A stretch of DNA of 64,000 nt, from positions 1,736,001 to 1,800,000 of the forward strand of contig CM066291.1 in assembly GCA_033816765.1 (NCBI GenBank), written 5' to 3'. The position numbers and the translations under genes were made by a program. This DNA is from Nothopassalora personata (Eukaryota; Ascomycota; Dothideomycetes; Mycosphaerellales; Mycosphaerellaceae). The notes below the pieces were generated by a model. The model did no database searches and was not told the origin of the DNA. It saw nothing but the letters and a program-made list of their open reading frames with translations. This document shows, piece by piece, positions 55,583 through 64,000 of the stretch; position 1 is the stretch's first letter; every line of letters starts with the position of its first letter.

Positions 55583-56620
55583 TCACTTCTTCGCAACCTC
55601 CACAACGACCTTCTCCACCGCCCTCCCGAACTTCAGCCTACGGAAACCGTCCACAGCATCTTCCGTCGAATGCTTCGAATCAATGAGAGACTTGGCCTTC
55701 CCATCCACCACCAAAGTGGCGATCCTCTCCAGATCCTGCGTCTTATTGCTCAGAGCAAAGATCTGCAGTTCACGCTTTCCACCACCCAAAACCCCCCGCA
55801 ACAAATTGGCCTTTGAGATAAGCCCAATATTCCCCAACGAAGGACCCCACCCAACCATAACATACCTCGCCCTCTTCCCACTAAACTCACGCATCCTCCA
55901 GTCAAGCCCAAAATCCCCACAAACATGATCTACCACCAACTCAAACAAGCCCCTCTCCCCCGCCTGTCTCCTCACCTGCTCCACGATACTCCCCTCAGTA
56001 TAATTCGCCACCACATCCATCCCCAACCCTTATAATCCTCCACCTTCCTCCCCCAACACGAAGCCGTAACATGCGCCGCCGCAGCTTTCGCGAAGAGCAC
56101 TCCAAACATCCCCACATCGCGCAAGCCATCATCGATAAAGAGGCGATCGCGAGGCTTGATGTGTTGGACAAGTGACTGATACGCCGTTATTCCAGCCATG
56201 GGAATTGATGCCCCTTGGAGGATTTCTCGGCCGATGGGACCGGGACTGTGACATATGCGGCGACGACGGCTTACTCTGTTAGGGCTATGCCGCTGTAGAG
56301 GGTTGACGCTTATAGGTCGAAGACGATTCGATGAGGAAGGGGCGGGGGGCGATTTCCACGACGACGTCGAAGGGGGGATGCAGGGTTTCGGGTGGGCTAG
56401 GTTGTGGACGAAGGAGACTTAGGCGGATTTGCGGTCCATGGGATTTAGGGAGACGGCGAGGACGCGGATGAGGTGTTGGTGGGGTTTGCCGGTGGGCTCA
56501 AGCGTCGATGTGTTGAGGACGGGGTCGTCCTGCCCGGGAGTCGAATGGACTCGCAGCACAGTGCCTAAACAGGTTGACGGATTCGATGCTTTTAGAGTGG
56601 ATGACGTACAGCTTTGCAGG
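55583..56620 (-). pseudogene. Medium-chain dehydrogenase/reductase (enoyl or quinone reductase) pseudogene
   Basis: The minus strand opens near 56,600 with TLEPTGKPHQHLIRVLAVSL and NPMDRKSA, the N-terminal substrate domain, then TAA. A later frame gives AGITAYQSLVQHIKPRDRLF and VGMFGVLFAKAAAAHVTAS, the nucleotide-binding fold, in which the usual GGxGGVG loop is changed to DDGLRDVG. After another shift, GMDVVANYTEGSIVEQVRRQ leads to a long intact C-terminal frame ending AVEKVVVEVAKK at 55,583. At least two frame breaks and one stop make it non-functional. Intact relatives reduce enoyl groups or quinones with NADPH, some beside polyketide synthases. Confidence 0.7.
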
Positions 56621-57003
56621 AGGCAGCAGTGCATACGAGATAGAGGCTCGGCTGATACACGACCAAGCCTTTGGCTAGGACGCAGCTGCAGTGGCAATGC
56701 TTGATTCGCTTGGAAAGAGCTTCTCTCAGTTGTCGACAAGGGTGATGAGGGCGGCCAGTACTGCTTCAGCCTTAAGGCAAAGGCAGACGAACAGAAGACG
56801 GCCTTGAAGTTGCTGGAGCGACTGTTCCATATCAACGCATGGATTGCCCCCCATTGCTCGTTGATTAGTGTCGGCCGAAGTTCTGTGGCTACAAATGATG
56901 GGACAAGGCTTAGCTCAAAATCGCTTCGTGCTGCGCAGTGCTCAACTACCGCTGACCAATGACATCACACGTTGGAAACCAGCTACTCGAGCCTGCTCGA
57001 GCA

Positions 57004-57711
57004 CTATCGCTGCCGTTCAGTCAAATCTTGATCATGTTCAACGATACAGGCCTCTGCGGACGACGTGATACTTCGTCGCAGCGCCGACAAGGATTCATGC
57101 AAAGCCATCAAGAGTGGTAGTATGCCATCATGACAGTCTCCATTGACACACTCGGTTTGCGCTGTAGCCCTAATGGTGTTGGCCAACTGTTGCATACCAG
57201 CAAGCTCACGCTCAATCACGGCGTGCACCACTCGTCTCTTAAATTCCGTGGAATCCACATGATAGCCTTTGGCCTTGATTCCTCGGGCGGCGCCGAACTC
57301 GGACGCCATGCACGGATCGTTGTTGACAGCCGCTAGTATGGCCTGAAGGCACACCATACTCTGCTGGAGCATGACGATGATGTTGGTCAGGACACTTGGC
57401 CAACCGTGCGCTGCACACCCGTGAAACTCCAGCGAGCTCTGTGCCTGTTGAACTGCCGCCTGAATGACTTGCAAGACCTGGTCAAAGTCTGTTCCTGGCA
57501 TACTGACTTGACACCGGAACAAGGAGGTGATATCGCTAAGAAGCATAGAGCAGTGGCATGTCAACATCGTACCGCTTCCCTGAGCTAGCATGCTAGGTGC
57601 ATTTGGTGCCATAGACTTTGCTTGGATCCAGTGGTGATCAATGTTGCCTCCTAGACTATACGACCGCCAGTGTGGGCGCCGCGGATTGAGCATCAACGGG
57701 AAATGTGTCAC
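57004..57711 (-). pseudogene. AflR-type regulator C-terminal region without DNA-binding domain
   Basis: A 235-codon frame. CHCSMLLSDITSLFRC, FDQVLQVIQAAVQQAQSSLE and SVLTNIIVMLQQSMVCLQAI match the helical C-terminal domain of AflR-like Zn2Cys6 regulators, and KGYHVDSTEFKRRVVHAVIE followed by RELAGMQQLANTI fits their last conserved block. The upstream minus-strand frame (57,713-58,132) has no zinc cluster, and the next gene starts at 58,126 in the opposite direction, so the DNA-binding part is missing. Either a truncated gene or a protein acting without direct DNA binding. AflR-type proteins control secondary metabolite clusters. Confidence 0.6.
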
Positions 57712-58125
57712 ACTAGGTCCGCATGACTAGACTCCAGGCACATGTAAGATACCATGATGTCGCCACGCGAGCGTATTCGTAGTTAGTGGGTCTTGCCCCA
57801 GGGAGGTGTGTAGTGTTCAGCCGACATGGGAGATCATGGCCGGACATAGGCTTGCGGGGGTGACTGGTTATAGTAGAGCTCAGCGTGTTCATGGGGCAGG
57901 TTCGAGGCTGGCATGCTCCGAGAGACACGTTGATATTGTTGAACGGTGGAGCAAAGCAATTGGGTTGGAATTGAGAAAGAGAGGATTCGGCGGCAGAGAG
58001 ATCTCCTTGTGGGCTAGCGTACTCGAGACATTGTGGGTGCATGGCTCTTGAATCATGACCACGATATTGCGAACGCAGCACTGAGTGGTGTGACATCTTA
58101 CCAAGGCATTGCCGTCGATACGGCG

Positions 58126-59739
58126 ATGTCAAAATCCCTCAACGCGCCGACAGCGCGACTGCTGCAATCGTCACGGCTGTTCTCCTTGCCACGACCACTG
58201 CCACCGCCAGCACTGGAGAGGGTCACATTGACGGGTGTCTATCGCTCATCCGACACGGCCACTTTGCCTTATCCTACACACCAAGCCATTGCCACGCCGG
58301 CATCATCACAGTTTCGCGGTGACTTTGGACTCAAGCGACCCTTACCCTCTAGAGCCATCAAGGGCCGACCGCACATTCGCATCCGGGCACAGGACAATAG
58401 CGCCCACATCACCGACTTCGAAAGTGCATTGAATCACACTCAAACACAGGCGAAATGGCAGCAGATCGGTGCGCCTTTGGTCATCAAGGAGAATCGGACT
58501 CTGATGTCCTGGGCTAACAAGGCGCAAAGTGTGTACGATGCGAATGTCGACAACACAGATCGGGAGGCCGTGAAATTGGCCATGTTCCGGTCCGAAGATG
58601 CGTTGTCGCGGTCAGAGGGAAGCATGCTTTCGTCTAGACAATCCCAACAGACGAAGAGATGGAAATATGATGGGCCGTGGATTGCTGGGATGCGGGAGGG
58701 AGAGTTTGCGACGTGGCTGAGCCGGTCAGCTCTGCAGGGACGTAGAGACGAGTTTCGAGCGTTCTTGATACAGCGTCTGCTCGATCGTCGGGTGCAAGCT
58801 GAAGAGAGGACGCTGCGAGAGCAAGGCGAGCGGCGAGCACTGTCTGCTGCGCGGAAAGAGGACATACGTGCCGATATCGAGGCCAACTATGATATGGAGC
58901 TCAAGCGACTTCGCGATGAGCACGAGATACAGTACCTAGGATCCGAGATGACTGCTGCCATCTGCGACTTCTTGGATTTACCAGGCATTCGCGCTGAGTC
59001 CGGGTCTGGGTCTATTGCTCAGACGCAGGCGTTGCAGGATCAGATCACATCAAGTCTGGCATCAGACCAAGGAGGACCGCCATCGACACATCCCGGAGCC
59101 GGTCTGGGGCATGTGCGAAGCAATGCCGTCATGGAGAACCACCCACTGTGGGGACCACAAGCACATGGCTCACCAGTACTTGCTCGTGTCGTTGGACCAC
59201 GAAGCAACTACGCGGGCAATCAAAGCCAGGCGAAGCTTGGTGTCGGAGGTGTCGTGACGCTAGATCCGATCAGCCGAAGCGGCCGTGACGACAGGAGGAA
59301 CAACAATGCGCCGATTGAGTACAACGAGGAGAACATACCCGAGCAGTACTTGGAGTTTGACCGCATGGTCAATCAGATCGACCCAGACCTACCAGGTGGC
59401 AACAAAGCATGGGTACAGCCAGAGACTGCATACATTAACGAGGAAGGTCGGATACGTCTTGACATTACCAGAGGCGACAAGGAGGCCATTGCGGTGAAGA
59501 GAAACAAGGTGGACCATATCCATGAAGCAAAAGGTGCAAGCTCGCGCAGTCCAGCGCCGTATGTACCTCAAGCTTCCATCGCCAACTATGGCACTGCTCT
59601 GCCGGATATGAGACGTGCAGAACCAGCTCGTCGTTCGTTGACAGAAGGTTTTGACCAACAGCTAGGGCAGATGCCGCGGGGACAAACTGAGGCAGCAGCG
59701 AGAATCAGAGAAATTCTGGCTAATGCACCGAGAACTTAG
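58126..59739 (+). CDS. MRP51: Mitochondrial small-subunit ribosomal protein Mrp51 (bS1m)
   Basis: 537 residues, one exon, beginning MSKSLNAPTARLLQSSRLFS, a basic mitochondrial presequence. The conserved N-terminal block follows: YPTHQAIATPASSQFRGDFG and LKRPLP, then HITDFESALNHT, diagnostic of the fungal Mrp51 family. The middle is helical and charged; the C-terminus is low in complexity. The protein is part of the mitochondrial ribosome small subunit and, in yeast, helps translate mRNAs such as COX2 and COX3. Codon use is normal and the gene looks intact. The frame is open to 58,033, but this ATG gives the expected presequence. Confidence 0.9.
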   Translation: MSKSLNAPTARLLQSSRLFSLPRPLPPPALERVTLTGVYRSSDTATLPYPTHQAIATPASSQFRGDFGLKRPLPSRAIKGRPHIRIRAQDNSAHITDFESALNHTQTQAKWQQIGAPLVIKENRTLMSWANKAQSVYDANVDNTDREAVKLAMFRSEDALSRSEGSMLSSRQSQQTKRWKYDGPWIAGMREGEFATWLSRSALQGRRDEFRAFLIQRLLDRRVQAEERTLREQGERRALSAARKEDIRADIEANYDMELKRLRDEHEIQYLGSEMTAAICDFLDLPGIRAESGSGSIAQTQALQDQITSSLASDQGGPPSTHPGAGLGHVRSNAVMENHPLWGPQAHGSPVLARVVGPRSNYAGNQSQAKLGVGGVVTLDPISRSGRDDRRNNNAPIEYNEENIPEQYLEFDRMVNQIDPDLPGGNKAWVQPETAYINEEGRIRLDITRGDKEAIAVKRNKVDHIHEAKGASSRSPAPYVPQASIANYGTALPDMRRAEPARRSLTEGFDQQLGQMPRGQTEAAARIREILANAPRT

Positions 59740-59966
59740 CGCTGTCAGTCGATAAAGTGTGTACAAATAGACGGACCAGTCTCGACCTTGTAACGTACGT
59801 GTTGCGATGTTCAAAGATAAAGGTACAAAACATTGGCTTCCATCGGTCTAATGATCGGTCTAATCCCTGCATCAGAACAGCGCTAGCGTCCCTTCCTCCA
59901 AGGGACCAAGCCCACCACCACCTCCCACTTCACCTCCCCAATCTTCACAGCTCCATCGATGCATCA

Positions 59967-61457
59967 ATGACAATCCTCAGCCCCGAACTCACCATGACCC
60001 GCAACCTCAAACCCATCGCCAACCCCCTCCTCCCACCACCCCCATCAGGCAAATACCCCGCCAAATCGCACTGCCGCCGCGTCGCCCAACACATAGCTGC
60101 AAATGGCGGACCCTCCTCAGGCCTGATATACCTCGAAGGTCAATCAACCAAAACGACCGAAGACGACGATCAGGCTTCTCATTTCCGCCAACGGAGACAT
60201 TTCTACTACTTGACAGGATGTGAACTGCCGGATTGTTTTTTCGCGTATGACATCAAGGCTGACAGGGCGGTTCTGTGGATCCCTCCTGTGGACCCTGACG
60301 AAGTGATGTGGTCGGGCTTACCGATGCTTGTGGAGCAGGCGATGGAGAGGTATGATGTTGACGAGGTGAGGACGACGGATGAGTTGAAGGATGATGGCGT
60401 TGCTTCCATGCTTTCTGAATCTGGAATGACGGTCTTCGTGATGCGGGATCGTGCGGATCTTGCACTTTTCCAAACGACAAGAGTGCGGCAGGGAAAGTCG
60501 CCGAGGATCAATGACGACCTGCTCCGCGAAGCTATTGAGAGGTGTAGGGTGGTGAAGGATGCGTTTGAGATTTCGATGATAAGGCATGCGAATGTTGTGT
60601 CGAGTTATGCGCATGAGCAGGTTCTGGCGAGCGTAACGCGCGCATCGAATGAGCGGGAGCTCAATGCCGTCTTCGTGATGCACTGCCACGCCAACGGCTG
60701 CAAAGAAATGGCGTATGGCTGTATCTGCGCTTCTGGCACCGCCGGCAGCACACTGCACTACGTTCACAATGATCAACCTCTCGAAGGGAAAGATAACATT
60801 CTCCTCGATGCGGGGTGTGAGTATAGTTGCTATTGCTCTGACATTACGCGGACGTTTCCGATTACGAAGTATGGGAAATTCACGAAAGAGAGTAAGGAGA
60901 TCTATGATCTGGTGCATTTGATGCAGAGTGAGTGTTTCAAAATGATCAAGGCTGGGGTCATGTGGGAGGATGTGCACATGAAAGCGCATACAGTTGCGGC
61001 GGAGGGCCTACAGAAACTGGGCATCTTCAAGAAGAACCTCACGATTGATCAAATCCTGGAGAGCCACATCACAACACGTTTCTTCCCTCATGGTCTCGGA
61101 CACTACCTTGGCATGGATACCCACGACTGTGGCGGCAACGCCAACTACAACGATCCAAGCCCATACTTCGCATACCTTCGTGTCCGAGGCAAGCTGCCTG
61201 CTGGAGCGGTGATCACGAATGAGCCAGGGATCTATTTTCGGGAGTATCCGATGAGGCAGGAGTTGAAGGATGGGAAGTGGGATGCAGTGGTTGATCAGCA
61301 AGTTTTGAGTCGATACTGGCGAGTAGGAGGTATCCGGATTGAAGATGATGTTGTGGTGAAGGAGGATGGGTATGAGAACCTTACGACTGTCAGTAGTGAT
61401 TGGCAGACTGTGCAGGCTATGGTTAGTGGGAGTCACCCAGATTTTGTGCCGGCCTAG
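59967..61457 (+). CDS. pepP: Xaa-Pro aminopeptidase (M24B, PEPP type)
   Basis: 496 residues, one exon. N-terminal creatinase-like half: GKYPAKSHCRRVAQ, HFRQRRHFYYLTGCELPDC and LWIPPVDPDEVMWSGLP. The pita-bread catalytic half has all five metal ligands: two Asp in LLDAGCEYSCYCSDITRTFP, His in FFPHGLGHYLGMDTHD, Glu in ITNEPGIYF and Glu in GGIRIEDD. It cleaves the N-terminal residue before proline using two manganese ions. The start chosen gives MTILSPELTM; the frame is open upstream for 70 more codons, but that part is rich in His/Pro and not family-like. Confidence 0.93.
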   Translation: MTILSPELTMTRNLKPIANPLLPPPPSGKYPAKSHCRRVAQHIAANGGPSSGLIYLEGQSTKTTEDDDQASHFRQRRHFYYLTGCELPDCFFAYDIKADRAVLWIPPVDPDEVMWSGLPMLVEQAMERYDVDEVRTTDELKDDGVASMLSESGMTVFVMRDRADLALFQTTRVRQGKSPRINDDLLREAIERCRVVKDAFEISMIRHANVVSSYAHEQVLASVTRASNERELNAVFVMHCHANGCKEMAYGCICASGTAGSTLHYVHNDQPLEGKDNILLDAGCEYSCYCSDITRTFPITKYGKFTKESKEIYDLVHLMQSECFKMIKAGVMWEDVHMKAHTVAAEGLQKLGIFKKNLTIDQILESHITTRFFPHGLGHYLGMDTHDCGGNANYNDPSPYFAYLRVRGKLPAGAVITNEPGIYFREYPMRQELKDGKWDAVVDQQVLSRYWRVGGIRIEDDVVVKEDGYENLTTVSSDWQTVQAMVSGSHPDFVPA

Positions 61458-61669
61458 CATGCGGGTCGGGCTTAGAATGCACAGATTATACAGTTTGCCG
61501 GCCCAATGTCACAGCTCATTGCGAGATTTCATATCGTGGTCCAGGACGCATAGATGACTTGAATATTTGTGACTGTGTCCATCTCATAGCATCATATCAT
61601 TCATCGCTATCTGTGTCCGGCCTTGCCTCTCAAGTCTTCACCGTGCTCTAATCCCCGGGGCCCATGCCT

Positions 61670-62062
61670 CTACGAGGTTCCATACTTGCCCTGCAACTCC
61701 TTCACCTTGGCCACATACTTCTTCTGCGCCTCGTCTGCCGTAGTGCCAGCCTTGACTTCCTTCTCCCATGCATTGTACTTGGCCTTGCCCTACATTTCCC
61801 GCATTAGCTCTTCCGTCCCCAATGCTCTGCACGCGTCTTGGTTACCTTCAGGTCGAACACGCCGGGCTTGGCGGCCTTTTCGAAGTCCTCGGCGTTGCCG
61901 ATCTTGTACAGGGCGTAGAGCTGGGTTTCTGAGTCAGTGGGTGCATGGTGGGGTCACGGGTTGTGGTTGGCAACATGCCTCGAGGAGCTCGTCGTTGGTC
62001 GGGGTTTGTTTCAGCTTCTTGCTGTCTTCGGCGGCTTTTGTGAACTCTGCGGAGGGGGCCAT
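61670..62062 (-). CDS. ACB1: Acyl-CoA-binding protein
   Basis: Exons in the minus sense: 61,979-62,062, 61,846-61,920 and 61,670-61,789; introns of 58 and 56 bp; 92 residues, the normal size. MAPSAEFTKAAEDSKKLKQT, then LYALYKIGNAEDFEKAAKPG and VFDLKGKAKYNAWE, reproduce the four-helix acyl-CoA fold, including the Tyr and Lys residues that hold the ligand. The first intron appears to begin with GC, not GT (GAG then GCATGT, ending CCCAG); this is the only junction that restores the family sequence. The protein carries medium- and long-chain acyl-CoAs in the cytosol. Confidence 0.92.
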
Positions 62063-63060
62063 TTTGATAGAGTGTGTTTGGTATGGAGAGGGTTGGTGGG
62101 AAACAACGTTGAGCTTTGGGGTTGATATCAAGATCAAGATGGCGGGGCAGTTTGAGTGATGTAGGAACGTCATGCGCACGTGCCATGACAGGGAAGTTGT
62201 CAGGAGGATTACCTCAGCAAGCTCAGACGCTTCTCCTCGGCTCGGCACCCTTTAGCTCCGTTTGGCACGGTTTAGCACCGTTCAGCCAATCGGGTGATTC
62301 CGCCCCAGCGAGCCTTGGCGAAGCGTCTAAGATCGAATGGGGCGTGTTTTAGTGTACCTCATTTCAATATAGCCTTACTACTAGATTTCACGACGCGATA
62401 GTAACTTACTACTACCTCCGAACGAGCTCCTACAGATTTAAATAAGAGCGCCGATAGTAGAGATTACAAGGGCATTAACATCAAGATTATACGGTAGCGC
62501 GTTATATACGAAGTACATCCTTAAATATAAAATCTAACATCGCCTACCTCGATTAAATATCGTCTACCGGCCGAGTAGAGTACGCTACACCTCTACAACT
62601 ACTTTTGTTCGATGCGCGAGGGTAAATAAGTAAGATTTGCCTATAGCAAAAGCACTATACTATAGCGAGTTAGCGCGTTAAGACCCGAAATAAGTCGAAT
62701 ATATACCTATTAAGTTTATTGTATAGCGCGCAATTGCCTATTGTGTCGTATACTGCACCTACACCCTCTTAGGTAATTGTGCGCATCGTAGTCGCACTAG
62801 TATAGCTATGTCGTCGTAGAGCGTAGTATACGCCGTGTTTTCGACACTCTATTTACTACTATCTAAACGGGTCTTAACGGGTTAGCACCCTTTTATACCG
62901 TTTAGCTAATGAGAGCGTAGCGCTAGGTGCTATATAACGCGTTATTTATAGTAGGCGGTGTATAAAGTAGTCTCTACCGGCTAGTATCGCTAGGTATCTA
63001 TCTTCGTAGCTCGAAGGCCGTCTACGCTCTCTCGGCGACGATTGTATACGATTGCACACG

Positions 63061-63100
63061 CTTTAGTACGCTTTAGTACGCTTTAGTACGCTTTAGTACG
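63061..63100 (+). repeat. Four tandem copies of a 10-bp unit
   Basis: CTTTAGTACG repeated four times exactly, just before the ATG of the decayed frame at 63,109. Confidence 0.95.
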
Positions 63101-63108
63101 CTTCGAAC

Positions 63109-63725
63109 ATGCCTCTAGTAGCAAATAGGTTATCTAGAAAAGCCGATAGGAGAGGTAAGCGGGCGAAGGCGAAACGCCTAAAGCCGTATACGCTAGATAC
63201 GACGACATCCTTAGCCTCTCGTCTCTATACTATTCGACACCGATATTCCCGAGAGTATCTAAAGGAGGCCATAGATAAGGCTCGAGCTAAGTGCTACGTT
63301 AACATCTAGTAGCGTGTTATCTATAATTGTCTATATAACTTATATAGATTCGAACTATATTATTAGTAGGTCCGTAACGCTATAATAAAGAACATATGCT
63401 ATTGTACTAACCGGTCTAGCGCGTTACTACGAAATTAGCTCGTCTAGTATAATCGGAAGTTACTTATAAAATGTAGTAGCATTTAATGCTAGATAGGAGC
63501 ATTAGTTTAGATAATCTTATATACTACCGCAAAATCTATATTGTTTAAACTGTCGATGTTAGTGCCGCCGGTTAACTAAAAGGTACCGAACGGATAATAG
63601 CCTACTAGACTATTAAGCTCCTCTATAGCGCGAAAGGTCGGGGTCTAATTACGGCGGGACCCTCGTCTATATAGTATAGCGTTAATCGACCGATGTTTAA
63701 TCGAACGACGTAATTGTTAAGAGGA
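63109..63725 (+). pseudogene. RIP-decayed frame of unknown element protein
   Basis: Opens MPLVANRLSRKADRRGKRAK (66 codons) and then continues in the same frame to the LTR-like block at 63,726 with many stops, every one TAG or TAA and none TGA. This is expected if CAG/CAA glutamine codons or TGG tryptophan codons were hit by C-to-T change on either strand. Between stops it reads smoothly, for example ARKVGV and RRDPRLYSIALIDRCLIERR. About 205 codons in all. No family recognised. Confidence 0.45.
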
Positions 63726-64000
63726 TGTCGTAATGTATAGCACGCCTACAACCTACTAGTCGTAGATGAACTAATTCTTGCCTTTTATTTAAGACGCATC
63801 GCGCGTCGTAAGGTGTACTTATACGTGTTACGTGCGGCTTAGTAGCCGGTCGCGACCGTATGTTACATATAAGGCTACATGTAGGGGTTAGCTACTAGGC
63901 TGCCCCTTATAATTGCCTCCCCTCCCGTACGAGCTGTCCTTAGCTCGCTAGTTGCTACGTAGAGGCTCCTATGTACTTCTAGAACCATAGTTGCTATACG
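63726..64000 (-). repeat. Diverged copy of the LTR seen at 2,396
   Basis: Begins TGTCGTAATGTATAGCACGC and shares, in order and orientation, several blocks with 2,396-2,570 (GTCGTAAT, ACGCCTAC, GTTACGTGCGG, GGGTTAGCTA, AGGCTG). It is less depleted in CA/TG than the left copy. It runs off the window end, so it could be a solo LTR or one end of an element. Confidence 0.6.

Larger units (their letters stand above)
62345..63725. mobile_element. RIP-degraded repeat of unknown class
   Basis: Composition switches at about 62,345 to TA-rich, CA/TG-poor DNA that continues to the window end. No reverse transcriptase or transposase motif was recognised. A segment near 62,880-62,915 (GCACCC..., ACCGTTTAGCTAAT) resembles the unmutated 62,243-62,290 (GCACCC..., ACCGTTCAGCCAAT) with C-to-T changes, hinting at a repeat end near the boundary. 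Confidence 0.6.

Noticed and set aside
1..64000. CRISPR array, tRNA or rRNA genes, bacterial-type operons
   Set aside because: No regularly spaced repeats with unique spacers, no tRNA-like fold seen on reading, and gene structure is eukaryotic with spliceosomal introns.

Overview
The window is nuclear DNA of a filamentous ascomycete. Genes are compact and intron-poor, with 48-150 bp GT-AG introns. Recognisable proteins are fungal (SIN3, DDI1, Mrp51, Zn2Cys6 regulators, uroporphyrinogen decarboxylase), and the repeats carry the mark of repeat-induced point mutation (RIP). The many short proteins with an LPxxLRNxIY-like core (2EXR/F-box-like) and the general gene style suggest Dothideomycetes, perhaps Mycosphaerellales; I cannot name a species.

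Layout. 1-15,577 is a retrotransposon graveyard on the minus strand: two Ty3/Gypsy elements (1-2,600 and about 2,600-7,174) and one Ty1/Copia element (about 7,256-15,577). All are almost free of CA and TG dinucleotides, so coding frames are full of TAG/TAA, yet the zinc knuckles and YxDN remnants of the reverse transcriptase can still be read. Two sequences without RIP marks sit inside the Copia element: a 2,490-bp LTR element (7,718-10,207) with apparently identical 329-bp LTRs, a 5-bp target duplication, a Gag gene and an antisense cysteine-rich coiled-coil gene; and a 763-bp insert of unknown type (12,971-13,733) with an 8-bp flanking duplication.

15,600-31,900 is an accessory zone: an intact FAD monooxygenase, a 2EXR-like pseudogene split by two nested Mutator-like MITEs, a frameshifted Zn2Cys6 regulator, a cytochrome P450 pseudogene that lost its middle, and the intact sorting nexin SNX4. 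32,864-54,700 is mainly housekeeping: an RBR E3 ligase with a membrane segment, DDI1, a GNAT acetyltransferase, SIN3, cytosine deaminase, uroporphyrinogen decarboxylase and an LTA4H-type aminopeptidase, with broken 2EXR-like genes at 40-42 kb. 55,000-57,700 again holds decayed accessory genes (a medium-chain reductase, an AflR-type regulator lacking its DNA-binding domain). 58,126-62,062 has Mrp51, a Xaa-Pro aminopeptidase and acyl-CoA-binding protein. From about 62,345 to the end the sequence is again RIP-mutated and carries a diverged copy of the LTR found at 2,396.

The intact genes serve separate cell functions (heme synthesis, pyrimidine salvage, chromatin repression, protein turnover, mitochondrial translation, lipid carriage, endosomal sorting) and do not form one pathway. 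The accessory genes resemble tailoring and regulatory genes of secondary metabolism, but no polyketide or peptide synthetase is present and most are broken. Exon structures below were joined by eye from splice motifs and checked only for reading frame.
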